A DNA stretch of 8,441 bases. It comes from Flavobacteriaceae bacterium. GTDB taxonomy: Bacteria; Bacteroidota; Bacteroidia; Flavobacteriales; Flavobacteriaceae. How positions within the stretch are numbered: position 1 is the stretch's first letter; every line of letters begins with the position of its first letter. The translations under genes were made by a program, and so were the position numbers. This document shows, piece by piece, positions 1 to 6,771 of the stretch. The notes below the pieces were generated by a model, which worked only from the letters and a program-made list of their open reading frames with translations, ran no database searches and was not told where the DNA came from. The stretch spans positions 1-8,441 of the forward strand of contig VMCO01000096.1 of NCBI GenBank assembly GCA_008081325.1. Direction: 5' to 3'.

Positions 1-139
1 CGTTTAATGGAGCATTATTTTGAAAATAATTAACCTGAAAAGTTTTGGTTTCAGGACCTATAGATGCTCCTGTCAAGCTATACTTTACACTACAACTGGA
101 AGCTATTAGAAATAAAATCAGTAATCTAAGGATTTTCAT
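1..139 (-). CDS. lptE: LptE, LPS-transport outer-membrane lipoprotein (N-terminal part, runs off the window)
   Basis: Only the first 46 codons are visible; the gene continues past base 1. They encode a lipoprotein signal peptide (MKILRLLILFLIASSC, lipidated Cys16 after a hydrophobic stretch), so the mature protein should be anchored in the outer membrane facing the periplasm. The next residues (YSLTGASI, then a stretch ending YFQNNAPLN) resemble the start of Bacteroidota LptE proteins, from recalled family sequences. LptE plugs and assembles the LptD beta-barrel that inserts lipopolysaccharide into the outer leaflet. The ATG overlaps the TGA of the upstream activator gene as ATGA (136-139), which suggests translational coupling, and the miaB-activator-lptE order is common in flavobacteria. 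The lipoprotein call is firm from sequence; the LptE name rests on the short N-terminus plus context. Confidence 0.8.
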   Translation of the reverse strand, partial: MKILRLLILFLIASSCSVKYSLTGASIGPETKTFQVNYFQNNAPLN

Positions 140-1383
140 AAATCAAATTGTTTTATTTTTCTGTATAGTGTTCTTTCGCTGATCCCCAATTCCTCTGCTG
201 CCAATTTTCTTTTGCCCGCATGTTTTTCAAGAGATTTTTTTATAAGCTCTAATTCTTTCTCTTGAATTGATAATGATTCAATAGCCTTAACTTCTTGAAT
301 ATAATCAAAATTGTCTTCAAAATCTTTATTTTCTTCTTTGGTTTTATCGTTTTCTAAATTGACTACTTCAATATTTTTGTCTGAAGAATAATTTTCATTT
401 TGATAAACCTTATTAATTAATTGTTCATTATTTTTTTTGAATTCACTTAGATTTGAGGTTTGCATTAATTCTAGGGTTAATTTTTTTAAATCGTTTAGGT
501 CACCCTTCATATCAAATAAAACTTTGTACAATATCTCACGTTCGTTACTGAATTCAGATTTTTCAGATCCCTTAGAAATAATTGCTGGTAAGTTTTCTTC
601 AGAATTGGGTAAATAATCTACAAGAACCTCCTTTTTAATCATCCTTTTTTCTTCTAAAACTGAAAGTTGTTCAGCAATATTTTTTAATTGTCTAATATTT
701 CCATCCCAACGATAATTTATTAATGTTTGAACAGCTTCTTCTTCTAATTTTATCGTAGGCATACTATATTTTTGAGCAAAGTCTGAACAAAACTTTCTAA
801 ATAATAAATGTATGTCTTCAGATCTTTTTCTTAGCGGCGGTAAATTTATTTCAACCGTGCTTAGTCTGTAGTACAGGTCTTCTCTAAATTTATTTTTCTT
901 AATTGCCTCTTGCATATTTACATTTGTTGCTGCAACAATTCTAACGTTAGTTTTTTGAACCTTACTGGAACCAACTTTTATAAATTCACCATTTTCTAAA
1001 ACTCTCAAAAGCCTTACCTGTGTAGTTAATGGAAGTTCACCAACTTCATCCAAAAAAATAGTACCTCCATCAGCTACTTCAAAATATCCAGCTCTTGTTT
1101 GTGTTGCACCTGTAAATGCCCCCTTTTCATGGCCAAATAACTCACTGTCAATAGTTCCTTCGGGGATAGCTCCGCAGTTAACAGCAATAAATTTAGAATG
1201 TTTTCTGTGTGATAGTTGATGAGCTATTTTAGGAATAACTTCCTTACCTACACCGCTTTCACCTGTTACTAATAATGAAATGTCAGTAGGGGCAACCTGA
1301 ATAGCTTTTTCTAAAGCTCTGTTTAACCCCATGCTATTTCCAATAATCTCAAACCTTTGTTTTAATGCTTGTAATGAAATCAT
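136..1383 (-). CDS. Sigma-54-dependent transcription activator, AAA+ plus Fis-type HTH, no receiver domain
   Basis: This 415-residue bacterial enhancer-binding protein uses ATP hydrolysis to remodel sigma-54 RNA polymerase at promoters. Visible motifs are Walker A GESGVGKE (41-48), the sigma-54-contacting loop GAFTGA (88-93), Walker B TIFLDEVGEL (108-117, with D112 and E113), sensor I AATN (151-154), FREDLYYRL (166-174) and sensor II GNIRQLKN (228-235). A polar Asn/Glu/Lys-rich linker (about 262-370) leads to a C-terminal Fis-like helix-turn-helix (about 390-413, LAAEELGISERTLYRKIKQF). The AAA+ domain starts almost at residue 15, so there is no N-terminal receiver, PAS or GAF domain and the input signal is unknown. 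The start is only 3 bp after the miaB stop, and the end overlaps lptE by 4 bp. The regulon cannot be read from sequence; this is the conserved flavobacterial miaB-lptE-linked activator rather than a recognisable NtrC. Confidence 0.93.
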   Translation of the reverse strand: MISLQALKQRFEIIGNSMGLNRALEKAIQVAPTDISLLVTGESGVGKEVIPKIAHQLSHRKHSKFIAVNCGAIPEGTIDSELFGHEKGAFTGATQTRAGYFEVADGGTIFLDEVGELPLTTQVRLLRVLENGEFIKVGSSKVQKTNVRIVAATNVNMQEAIKKNKFREDLYYRLSTVEINLPPLRKRSEDIHLLFRKFCSDFAQKYSMPTIKLEEEAVQTLINYRWDGNIRQLKNIAEQLSVLEEKRMIKKEVLVDYLPNSEENLPAIISKGSEKSEFSNEREILYKVLFDMKGDLNDLKKLTLELMQTSNLSEFKKNNEQLINKVYQNENYSSDKNIEVVNLENDKTKEENKDFEDNFDYIQEVKAIESLSIQEKELELIKKSLEKHAGKRKLAAEELGISERTLYRKIKQFDL

Positions 1384-1386
1384 TTA

Positions 1387-2844
1387 TTAATTGTTTTTAG
1401 AAAAACCAATAGCATCACCAACCAGTGTAGCGCTGGTACAGCTATTGATTTTGACGTTTACAAAATCTCCGATATTATAATTTTCTTTTGGGAATACTAC
1501 CGTGGTGTTTTGTTGATTTCTTCCTGCCCAATGTAAATTAGATTTTTTAGACTCTTTTTCGATCAAAACCTCAACAGTTTTACCAATAAATTCCTTGCTT
1601 CTGTAAAGACTATGTTTTTGCTGTAGTTCAACAATTTCACTTAATCTTCTACTTTTTGTTTTCTCATCAATATTGTCCTCTAATTTCTTTGCAGCAGGAG
1701 TTCCAGGTCTTTCCGAATATTTGAACATATAACCAAATGAGTATTTCACTAATTCCATTAATGAAAGAGTATCCTTGTGATCTTGTTCAGATTCATTGGG
1801 GAAACCAGAAATCATATCATGACTTATACTGCAGTCAGGAATAATTTTGAAAATATCTTCTATCAATTTTATATATTCTGCTCTTGTATGTTGTCTATTC
1901 ATTGCCTTGAGAACACTATCACTTCCGCTCTGAACTGGTAGATGAATATAGTTACATATATTCTCGTATTTTGCCATTACTCTTATAACATCAAGTGACA
2001 TGTCTTGAGGGTTTGAAGTGGAAAACCTTATTCTCATCTTTGGCTGAGTTAAAGCACACATTTCTAATAGTTTTGCAAAATTTATTGAGGAAGCTTTCTG
2101 AATTTCACTAGCTTTTGAAAAATCTTTTTTCAATCCTCCACCATACCAAAGATAGCTGTCAACGTTTTGGCCAAGTAAAGTAATTTCTTTAAATCCTTTG
2201 ATGTTTAAGTCGTTCAACTCTTCTATGATTGATTGGGGATCTCTGCTTCGTTCTCTTCCTCTAGTAAAAGGTACAACGCAAAATGTACACATATTATCAC
2301 ATCCTCTGGTTATGGAGATAAAAGCATTAACCCCGTTAGAATTAATTCTGGTAGGGGTTATATCACCATAAGTTTCATCTTTTGAAAGAATTACATTAAC
2401 TGCAGATTTACCGTCATCAATTTCTTCCAGTAAATTAGGAAGATCTTTGTAGGCATCTGGTCCTACGACCATGTCAACTATTTTTTCTTCTTCCAAAAAT
2501 TTATGCTTTAATCGCTCAGCCATACAACCAAGCACCCCAACCTTGACCTTTGAATTACTCTTTCTTACTTTATTGAATTTTTCAAGTCTTTTTCTGACTG
2601 TTAACTCTGCTTTTTCCCTGATTGAACATGTATTTACGAGAATAAGATCAGCGCTGTAAAGATCATCGGATGTTTTGTATCCATTTTCTGAAAGAATAGA
2701 TGCAACTATTTCACTATCACTAAAATTCATAGCACAACCGTAGCTTTCGATGTAAACTGATTTAGTATTATTTTTATCAGTGTTATTTTCTACAACTAAT
2801 GAATCACCATTATATCTATAAGGATTCTTTTCGCTCATTTTCAT
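1387..2844 (-). CDS. miaB: MiaB, tRNA-2-methylthio-N6-dimethylallyladenosine synthase
   Basis: This radical-SAM methylthiotransferase adds a methylthio group at C2 of i6A37 in tRNAs reading UNN codons; it acts in the cytosol on mature tRNA. All three domains are present in the 485 residues. The N-terminal methylthiotransferase domain carries the auxiliary 4Fe-4S ligands C37 (ESYGCAMN), C73 (NTCSIRE) and C107 (GCMAER). The radical-SAM core has CxxxCxxC at C182, C186 and C189 (RGCDNMCTFCVVPFTRG). A C-terminal TRAM domain spans about 414-478. The SISHDMISGFPNE segment (339-351) fits MiaB rather than RimO or MtaB. Length is normal for Bacteroidota MiaB. The start could be M1 (2844) or M3 (2838); there is no clear ribosome-binding site. 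It is the first gene of the leftward operon, with a -7-like box about 17 bp upstream. Confidence 0.97.
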   Translation of the reverse strand: MKMSEKNPYRYNGDSLVVENNTDKNNTKSVYIESYGCAMNFSDSEIVASILSENGYKTSDDLYSADLILVNTCSIREKAELTVRKRLEKFNKVRKSNSKVKVGVLGCMAERLKHKFLEEEKIVDMVVGPDAYKDLPNLLEEIDDGKSAVNVILSKDETYGDITPTRINSNGVNAFISITRGCDNMCTFCVVPFTRGRERSRDPQSIIEELNDLNIKGFKEITLLGQNVDSYLWYGGGLKKDFSKASEIQKASSINFAKLLEMCALTQPKMRIRFSTSNPQDMSLDVIRVMAKYENICNYIHLPVQSGSDSVLKAMNRQHTRAEYIKLIEDIFKIIPDCSISHDMISGFPNESEQDHKDTLSLMELVKYSFGYMFKYSERPGTPAAKKLEDNIDEKTKSRRLSEIVELQQKHSLYRSKEFIGKTVEVLIEKESKKSNLHWAGRNQQNTTVVFPKENYNIGDFVNVKINSCTSATLVGDAIGFSKNN

Positions 2845-2846
2845 TT

Positions 2847-2889
2847 AACAATTTGTTCTGCAAATATATTAAAAATACGACAATTTGTC
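2847..2889. promoter_or_regulatory. Pair of near-identical palindromes, possible operators
   Basis: AACAATTTGTT (2847-2857) and GACAATTTGTC (2879-2889) are each perfect 11-bp palindromes around a single central T, and they share the core ACAATTTGT. Their centres (2852 and 2884) are 32 bp apart, close to three turns of B-DNA, and they bracket the miaB -7 box at 2861-2868. The first lies between that box and the miaB start codon. The symmetry and spacing suggest binding by a dimeric regulator, perhaps acting on both divergent promoters; no regulator family was recognised. In a very AT-rich intergenic region chance remains possible. Confidence 0.35.
2861..2868 (-). promoter_or_regulatory. Putative -7 box of the miaB operon promoter
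   Basis: Read on the minus strand the bases are TATATTTG, an exact match to the Bacteroidota -7 consensus TAnnTTTG. It ends 16 bases before the miaB ATG, giving a short leader of about 10 nt. No TTG-type -33 element was found at the usual 17-23 bp spacing, so the call rests on the -7 box and its position. Confidence 0.5.
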
Positions 2890-2956
2890 ATGTTATAAAT
2901 TTTACTAATTTTTTTATGGCTTAATATTTGAAACTTAAAATTATGAAAAAAAAATC

Positions 2957-2964
2957 TACATTTG
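2957..2964 (+). promoter_or_regulatory. Putative -7 box of the topA promoter
   Basis: TACATTTG matches the Bacteroidota -7 consensus TAnnTTTG and ends 18 bases before the topA ATG, giving a leader of roughly 12 nt. The only nearby -33-like TTTG (2927-2930) is 26 bp upstream, longer than the usual 17-23 bp, so the upstream element is doubtful. Confidence 0.5.
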
Positions 2965-2982
2965 TACTCTTAAAAATCAAAA

Positions 2983-5439
2983 ATGGCTGATAATTTAGTA
3001 ATAGTTGAGTCCCCGGCAAAAGCTAAAACTATTGAAAAATATTTAGGTAATAATTACAAGGTTGCTTCAAGTTTTGGTCATATTTCTGACTTGCCTTCAA
3101 AAAATTTGGGGATTGATGTTGAAAATGATTTTAAACCCAAATATGAGGTTTCAACTGACAAAAAAACTATAGTAAAAAACTTAAAAGATTTAGTAAAAAA
3201 GTCTAAGACTGTATGGCTTGCAAGTGATGAAGATCGTGAGGGAGAAGCTATTGCGTGGCATTTATTTAGAACTCTAAAGTTAGATGCTGACAATACTAAA
3301 AGAATTGTTTTTAATGAAATAACAAAAACCGCTATCACTAATGCTATAGATAATCCTAGAAATATAAATTATAATCTTGTTGATGCTCAACAAGCAAGAA
3401 GAGTTCTTGATAGAATTGTTGGGTATGAACTATCACCTGTTTTATGGAGAAAGGTTAAGGGAGGTTTATCTGCAGGTAGGGTTCAATCAGTTGCCGTTAG
3501 GTTATTAGTAGAAAAAGAAAGAGAAATAAGGAATTTTATATCAGCCTCTTCTTTTAGAGTCGAAGCGGTATTTAAGAATTCTAACGGAAAAGAGTTTACT
3601 GCTAGATTATCGAATGATTTTCAATCTAAAGATGAAGCTGTTAACTATTTAAATAGTACAACTGATTCTATATTTAAAGTTTCTGAAATAATCAAGAAAC
3701 CATTAAAAAAATCTGCTCCAGCTCCGTTTACAACTTCAACTCTTCAGCAAGAAGCCTCAAGAAAACTTTCTTTTCCAGTTTCAAAGACGATGAGTGTTGC
3801 ACAGAGGTTGTATGAATCAGGTCATATTACATACATGAGAACTGATAGCGTTAATTTATCAAATCTTGCAATTGATGAGGCAAAAAAATTAGTTGTCAAA
3901 AATTTTGGAGAAGGATATTCAAATCCAAAAAATTTTAACACAAAATCAAAAGGGGCTCAGCAAGCTCACGAGGCCGTTAGACCAACAAACTTTTCATTGT
4001 CTGCTGATGAAATTAAAGATTATGATCAAAAAAGATTATATAATCTAATTCTAAACAGGACATTAGCTTCACAAATGAAGCCTGCTGAGCTTGAAAAAAC
4101 CAATATTAAAATCTCTAGCTCTAACGGAAGTGAATTATTTACAGCTAGTGGTGAGGTTATTAAATTTGACGGTTATCTAAAGTTATATCAAGTTTCAAAA
4201 GACGATGATAATTCTGAAAACGATGGAATTTTACCAAGATTTGAAGAAAATGAAATTTTAAATTTATGCGAGGTATTTGCAATTCAAAAATTTAGTAGAC
4301 CACCATACAGATACAGTGAAGCGTCATTGGTAAAAAAACTTGAAGAATTAGGAATTGGAAGACCTTCAACTTATGCGCCGACAATTTCAACTGTTCAAAA
4401 TAGAGGTTATGTTGAAAAAGGGTCTACTGATGCAAAATCTAGAACAGTTATTAAATTATCAATTAACAATGGTGTAGTTTCTGAAGAAACGTTAAATGAA
4501 AAATTCGGATCAGATAAAGGAAAATTAATTCCAACTGATATTGGAATCATAGTCACAGATTTTCTCAAGAATCATTTTGAATACATTATGGATTACAATT
4601 TTACCGCCAAAGTTGAAGAAGATTTTGATAGTATTGCAAATGGTGAGAAAGATTGGACTGAGATGATGAAGAAATTCTATGGAAAATTTCACCCAGTTGT
4701 TGAAGATGTTCAACAAAATGCTTCAAGAGAAAGTGGTAAGCGTGTTTTAGGTTCTCATCCTGAAAATGATAAAGAAGTTAGCGTGAGACTAGGTAAATTC
4801 GGGCCGATGGTTCAGATTGGAACTGTTGATGATGAAGAAAAACCAAAATTTGCTAGTCTTCCACAGGATTTTCAAATTGAATCAGTCTCTCTTGAGGATG
4901 CCTTATCACTATTTGAATTACCAAGAACTCTAGGTGAGTTTCAAGGTGAAACACTAGAGGCAAATAATGGAAGGTATGGTCCTTATATTAAATTTGGCAA
5001 AAAATTTATTTCAATCCCTGCTGGAAAATCTCCCACATCAATTTCCTTTGATGATGCAGTTTTATTGATTGAGGAAAAAATTAAAGCTGACGCTCCGATT
5101 CATGTTTATGAAAGTAAAGATGTGCAAAAAGGTAAGGGTAGATTTGGACCTTATATTAAATGGAATAATATGTTTATTAATGTAGGTAAAAAATATGATT
5201 GGGATAATCTTTCCATTGCTGATATTGAGGAGCTTATCGAGGATAAAAAACAAAAAGAAAGAGAAAAAGTTATTCATAATTGGGAAGATGAAGGAATAAA
5301 GATTGAAAAGGGTAGATGGGGTAAATTTTATTTAATTAAATCTAAAAAGAAGATTCTTTTAGATAAAAACCTTGATGTTACCTCAATTGATTTACAACAA
5401 GCAAAAGAGATATATAAAGCAAATACTTCAAAAAAATAG
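2983..5439 (+). CDS. topA: DNA topoisomerase I (type IA)
   Basis: This 818-residue enzyme relaxes negative supercoils by nicking one strand, forming a 5'-phosphotyrosine link and passing the other strand. The N-terminal Toprim domain shows the catalytic Glu9 (VIVESPAKAKT) and the D82-x-D84-x-E86 metal triad (ASDEDREGEAIAWH). The active site is Tyr284 with Arg286 (GHITYMRTDS). QQAHEAVRPT (326-335) and LGIGRPSTYAPTIS (456-469) are further conserved core motifs. The C-terminal third carries four Toprim-type C-terminal repeats with a G+xGP/xxY-like pattern: KFGPMVQIG (605-613), GRYGPYIKFG (663-672), GRFGPYIKW (719-727) and GRWGKFYLIK (777-786). There are no zinc-finger cysteine clusters; the single Cys is C429. 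This is the Bacteroidota architecture rather than that of E. coli TopA. The start at 2983 gives the family-typical Toprim N-terminus. It probably forms an operon with the next gene, 13 bp away. Confidence 0.98.
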   Translation: MADNLVIVESPAKAKTIEKYLGNNYKVASSFGHISDLPSKNLGIDVENDFKPKYEVSTDKKTIVKNLKDLVKKSKTVWLASDEDREGEAIAWHLFRTLKLDADNTKRIVFNEITKTAITNAIDNPRNINYNLVDAQQARRVLDRIVGYELSPVLWRKVKGGLSAGRVQSVAVRLLVEKEREIRNFISASSFRVEAVFKNSNGKEFTARLSNDFQSKDEAVNYLNSTTDSIFKVSEIIKKPLKKSAPAPFTTSTLQQEASRKLSFPVSKTMSVAQRLYESGHITYMRTDSVNLSNLAIDEAKKLVVKNFGEGYSNPKNFNTKSKGAQQAHEAVRPTNFSLSADEIKDYDQKRLYNLILNRTLASQMKPAELEKTNIKISSSNGSELFTASGEVIKFDGYLKLYQVSKDDDNSENDGILPRFEENEILNLCEVFAIQKFSRPPYRYSEASLVKKLEELGIGRPSTYAPTISTVQNRGYVEKGSTDAKSRTVIKLSINNGVVSEETLNEKFGSDKGKLIPTDIGIIVTDFLKNHFEYIMDYNFTAKVEEDFDSIANGEKDWTEMMKKFYGKFHPVVEDVQQNASRESGKRVLGSHPENDKEVSVRLGKFGPMVQIGTVDDEEKPKFASLPQDFQIESVSLEDALSLFELPRTLGEFQGETLEANNGRYGPYIKFGKKFISIPAGKSPTSISFDDAVLLIEEKIKADAPIHVYESKDVQKGKGRFGPYIKWNNMFINVGKKYDWDNLSIADIEELIEDKKQKEREKVIHNWEDEGIKIEKGRWGKFYLIKSKKKILLDKNLDVTSIDLQQAKEIYKANTSKK

Positions 5440-5452
5440 AATAATTTAAATC

Positions 5453-6640
5453 ATGGGTTCAGACTACTTAACATCACCCTTTGACGATTTGTTAAAACCT
5501 GTGGACGACCATCTAATTGTTCACAATGAGCTCATGTCTTCATTGATTCTTGGAAACAGAATCAGTATTCATTCCTCTGAAAAAGGGATTCCAGATTTAG
5601 ATTCTATAAAAATTGCTATAATAGGAATTCCTGAAGAAAGAAATTCGGTTGACTATTTAGGTGATGATCTTAACCTGAATGAGATAAGAAAATCTTTTTA
5701 TAATCTCTACCCTGGAAATTGGTCTTCAAAAATTGCTGATCTTGGGAACTTAATTCTGGGAGGAAATACTGTAGAAACATATGGAAGAGTAGTGTCTTTA
5801 TTGACTATAATTTTAAAAAAAAATATAATACCAGTAATTATTGGTGGTAGTCAGGATTTACTTTATTCTGTTTACAGAGCTTACGATTCTATTCAAAATA
5901 CTGTAAATATTGTAAATGTTGATTCTAACTTTGATCTCGGAGATTCATCAAAGCCGATCAGTAATCTTAGTTATTTAGGAAAAATAGTACTTGATCAGCC
6001 ACATAATTTATTTAATTACTCTAACATTGGGTATCAAACTTATCACAATTCACAGGAGGAAATTGATTTAATCGATAATTTATACTTTGAAGCATATCGT
6101 CTAGGAGAAGTTTGTTCAAAAATTAGATTAGTTGAGCCAGTAATGAGAGATGCTGATATAGTTAGTATAGATATGAAATCTGTAAGGGCTTCTGAATTGA
6201 GCTCGAGACAAAAGTTTTCTCCTAATGGATTTGACGGCAAGGAAATTTGTGCAATAAGCAGATACGCAGGAATTAGTAATAAAGTTAGTACGTTTGGTAT
6301 ATATGAATATAAATCTTCAAATGAAGATGAAGTAACTGAAATGCTGATATCACAAATAATTTGGTATTTTATTGAAGGGGTAAACTGTAGAGTTTTAGAT
6401 TCAGATTTCAAAAATGAAGATGACTACAATAAATTCACAGTAATAGTTGATGAATACGAGTTGATATTTTACAAAAATAAAATGACCTCAAGGTGGTGGA
6501 TAGAAATATTTGGTGAGGGCTCTAATACTAAACTAAAACAAACAACGTTATTACCCTGTACAGCAGAGGATTATGAAACCGCTAAAAACGGCATAATTCC
6601 TGATAGATGGTTTAAAGCTATAAAGAAAAATATCTTATAG
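5453..6640 (+). CDS. Arginase/formimidoylglutamase-family protein, probably catalytically degenerate
   Basis: The 395-residue product has the ureohydrolase fold pattern: an N-terminal extension, a Rossmann-like start (IKIAIIGIPEERN, 52-64), then the three family signature positions in order. Arginases bind two Mn ions through GG-x-H, D-x-H-x-D and S-x-D-x-D. Here these read GGSQD (131-135), DSNFD (157-161) and SIDMK (238-242). Three of six ligands survive (D157, D161, D240), while both histidines (now Q134 and N159) and the last Asp (now K242) are lost. Automatic annotation would probably call this formimidoylglutamase, but binuclear Mn catalysis looks unlikely; a structural or regulatory role is an inference. 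The reading frame is intact and long, so it is not a decayed pseudogene. It follows topA by 13 bp with no promoter between, and gldK lies 131 bp downstream. About 110 further residues after the third motif contain no motif I recognise. Confidence 0.8.
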   Translation: MGSDYLTSPFDDLLKPVDDHLIVHNELMSSLILGNRISIHSSEKGIPDLDSIKIAIIGIPEERNSVDYLGDDLNLNEIRKSFYNLYPGNWSSKIADLGNLILGGNTVETYGRVVSLLTIILKKNIIPVIIGGSQDLLYSVYRAYDSIQNTVNIVNVDSNFDLGDSSKPISNLSYLGKIVLDQPHNLFNYSNIGYQTYHNSQEEIDLIDNLYFEAYRLGEVCSKIRLVEPVMRDADIVSIDMKSVRASELSSRQKFSPNGFDGKEICAISRYAGISNKVSTFGIYEYKSSNEDEVTEMLISQIIWYFIEGVNCRVLDSDFKNEDDYNKFTVIVDEYELIFYKNKMTSRWWIEIFGEGSNTKLKQTTLLPCTAEDYETAKNGIIPDRWFKAIKKNIL

Positions 6641-6644
6641 TTTT

Positions 6645-6673
6645 GTGTTACATTTGAAATAACACTTTAATTT
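6645..6673 (+). terminator. Possible intrinsic terminator after the topA operon
   Basis: Five bases after the stop codon, GTGTTA (6645-6650) and TAACAC (6660-6665) form a perfect 6-bp stem with a 9-nt loop, followed by TTTAATTT (6666-6673). Stem and tract are short and AT-rich, so termination may be weak. A TAnnTTTG-like string (TACATTTG, 6649-6656) sits inside it, so part of this sequence could instead be a promoter element. Confidence 0.4.
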
Positions 6674-6683
6674 GAAGTTTAAC

Positions 6684-6715
6684 AAGCAGACATTATAATG
6701 TTTTATAATTTGCTT
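6684..6715. other. Two-part hairpin in the gldK upstream region
   Basis: AAGCA (6684-6688) pairs with TGCTT (6711-6715), and ATTATAA (6692-6698) pairs with TTATAAT (6703-6709) around a TGTT loop, separated by a small asymmetric internal loop (GAC against T). The left part contains the perfect palindrome CATTATAATG (6691-6700). No T-run follows directly, so this is not a classic terminator. It could be a second stop for topA-operon RNA, a protein-binding site, or chance in AT-rich DNA. Confidence 0.35.
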
Positions 6716-6740
6716 ATTTGAATATATATGGGTAAGTTTA
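6709..6740 (+). promoter_or_regulatory. Candidate gldK promoter
   Basis: TTTG at 6709-6712 and TAAGTTTA at 6733-6740 resemble the Bacteroidota -33 (TTTG) and -7 (TAnnTTTG) elements with a 20-bp spacer, inside the usual range. The last -7 base is A rather than G. Transcription would start near 6745-6748, about 25 nt before the gldK ATG. The -7 element lies within the palindrome at 6730-6743, so a bound protein would block it. Confidence 0.35.
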
Positions 6741-6755
6741 CCCCACTTTTTTTTT
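6730..6755. promoter_or_regulatory. GGGTAA/TTACCC palindrome plus nine-T run just before gldK
   Basis: GGGTAA (6730-6735) and TTACCC (6738-6743) are perfect inverted repeats with a 2-bp centre. As RNA they could fold as a GGGTA/TACCC stem with an AGTT loop. Nine T residues (6747-6755) follow after CAC. This is terminator-like for RNA reading through from topA, and operator-like for DNA because it covers the candidate -7 box. It ends 16 bases before the gldK ATG. The two readings cannot be separated from sequence alone. Confidence 0.45.
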
Positions 6756-6771
6756 AAAAGTAATAGAGAAG

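Noticed and set aside
649..820. Suspected frameshift at the AT-rich linker and sensor II region of the activator
   Set aside because: The frame is continuous through sensor II to a proper Fis-type HTH; the Asn/Lys/Glu richness is an ordinary flexible linker.
145..1383. Possibility that the activator is a two-component response regulator truncated at its N-terminus
   Set aside because: The start sits 3 bp after the miaB stop, leaving no room for a receiver domain, and the whole AAA+ core is intact. The short N-terminus matches what I recall of this flavobacterial family.
4789..5388. Repeated GR-x-GP-x-I-K blocks that looked like a tandem DNA repeat
   Set aside because: They are the known C-terminal repeats of bacterial topoisomerase I and are diverged at DNA level, so they are protein domain repeats and not a separate element.
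6043..6411. A 122-codon open frame on the minus strand inside the arginase-family gene
   Set aside because: It lies fully antisense to a convincing gene, has no recognisable domain, and is explained by the codon bias of the sense strand. Similar antisense open frames at 2471-2659, 3078-3338, 4525-4716 and 5062-5277 were dropped for the same reason.
6649..6656. TACATTTG as the gldK promoter -7 box
   Set aside because: It matches the consensus but lies 116 bp before gldK inside a hairpin directly after the previous stop, with no TTG at proper spacing; the element at 6709-6740 fits better.
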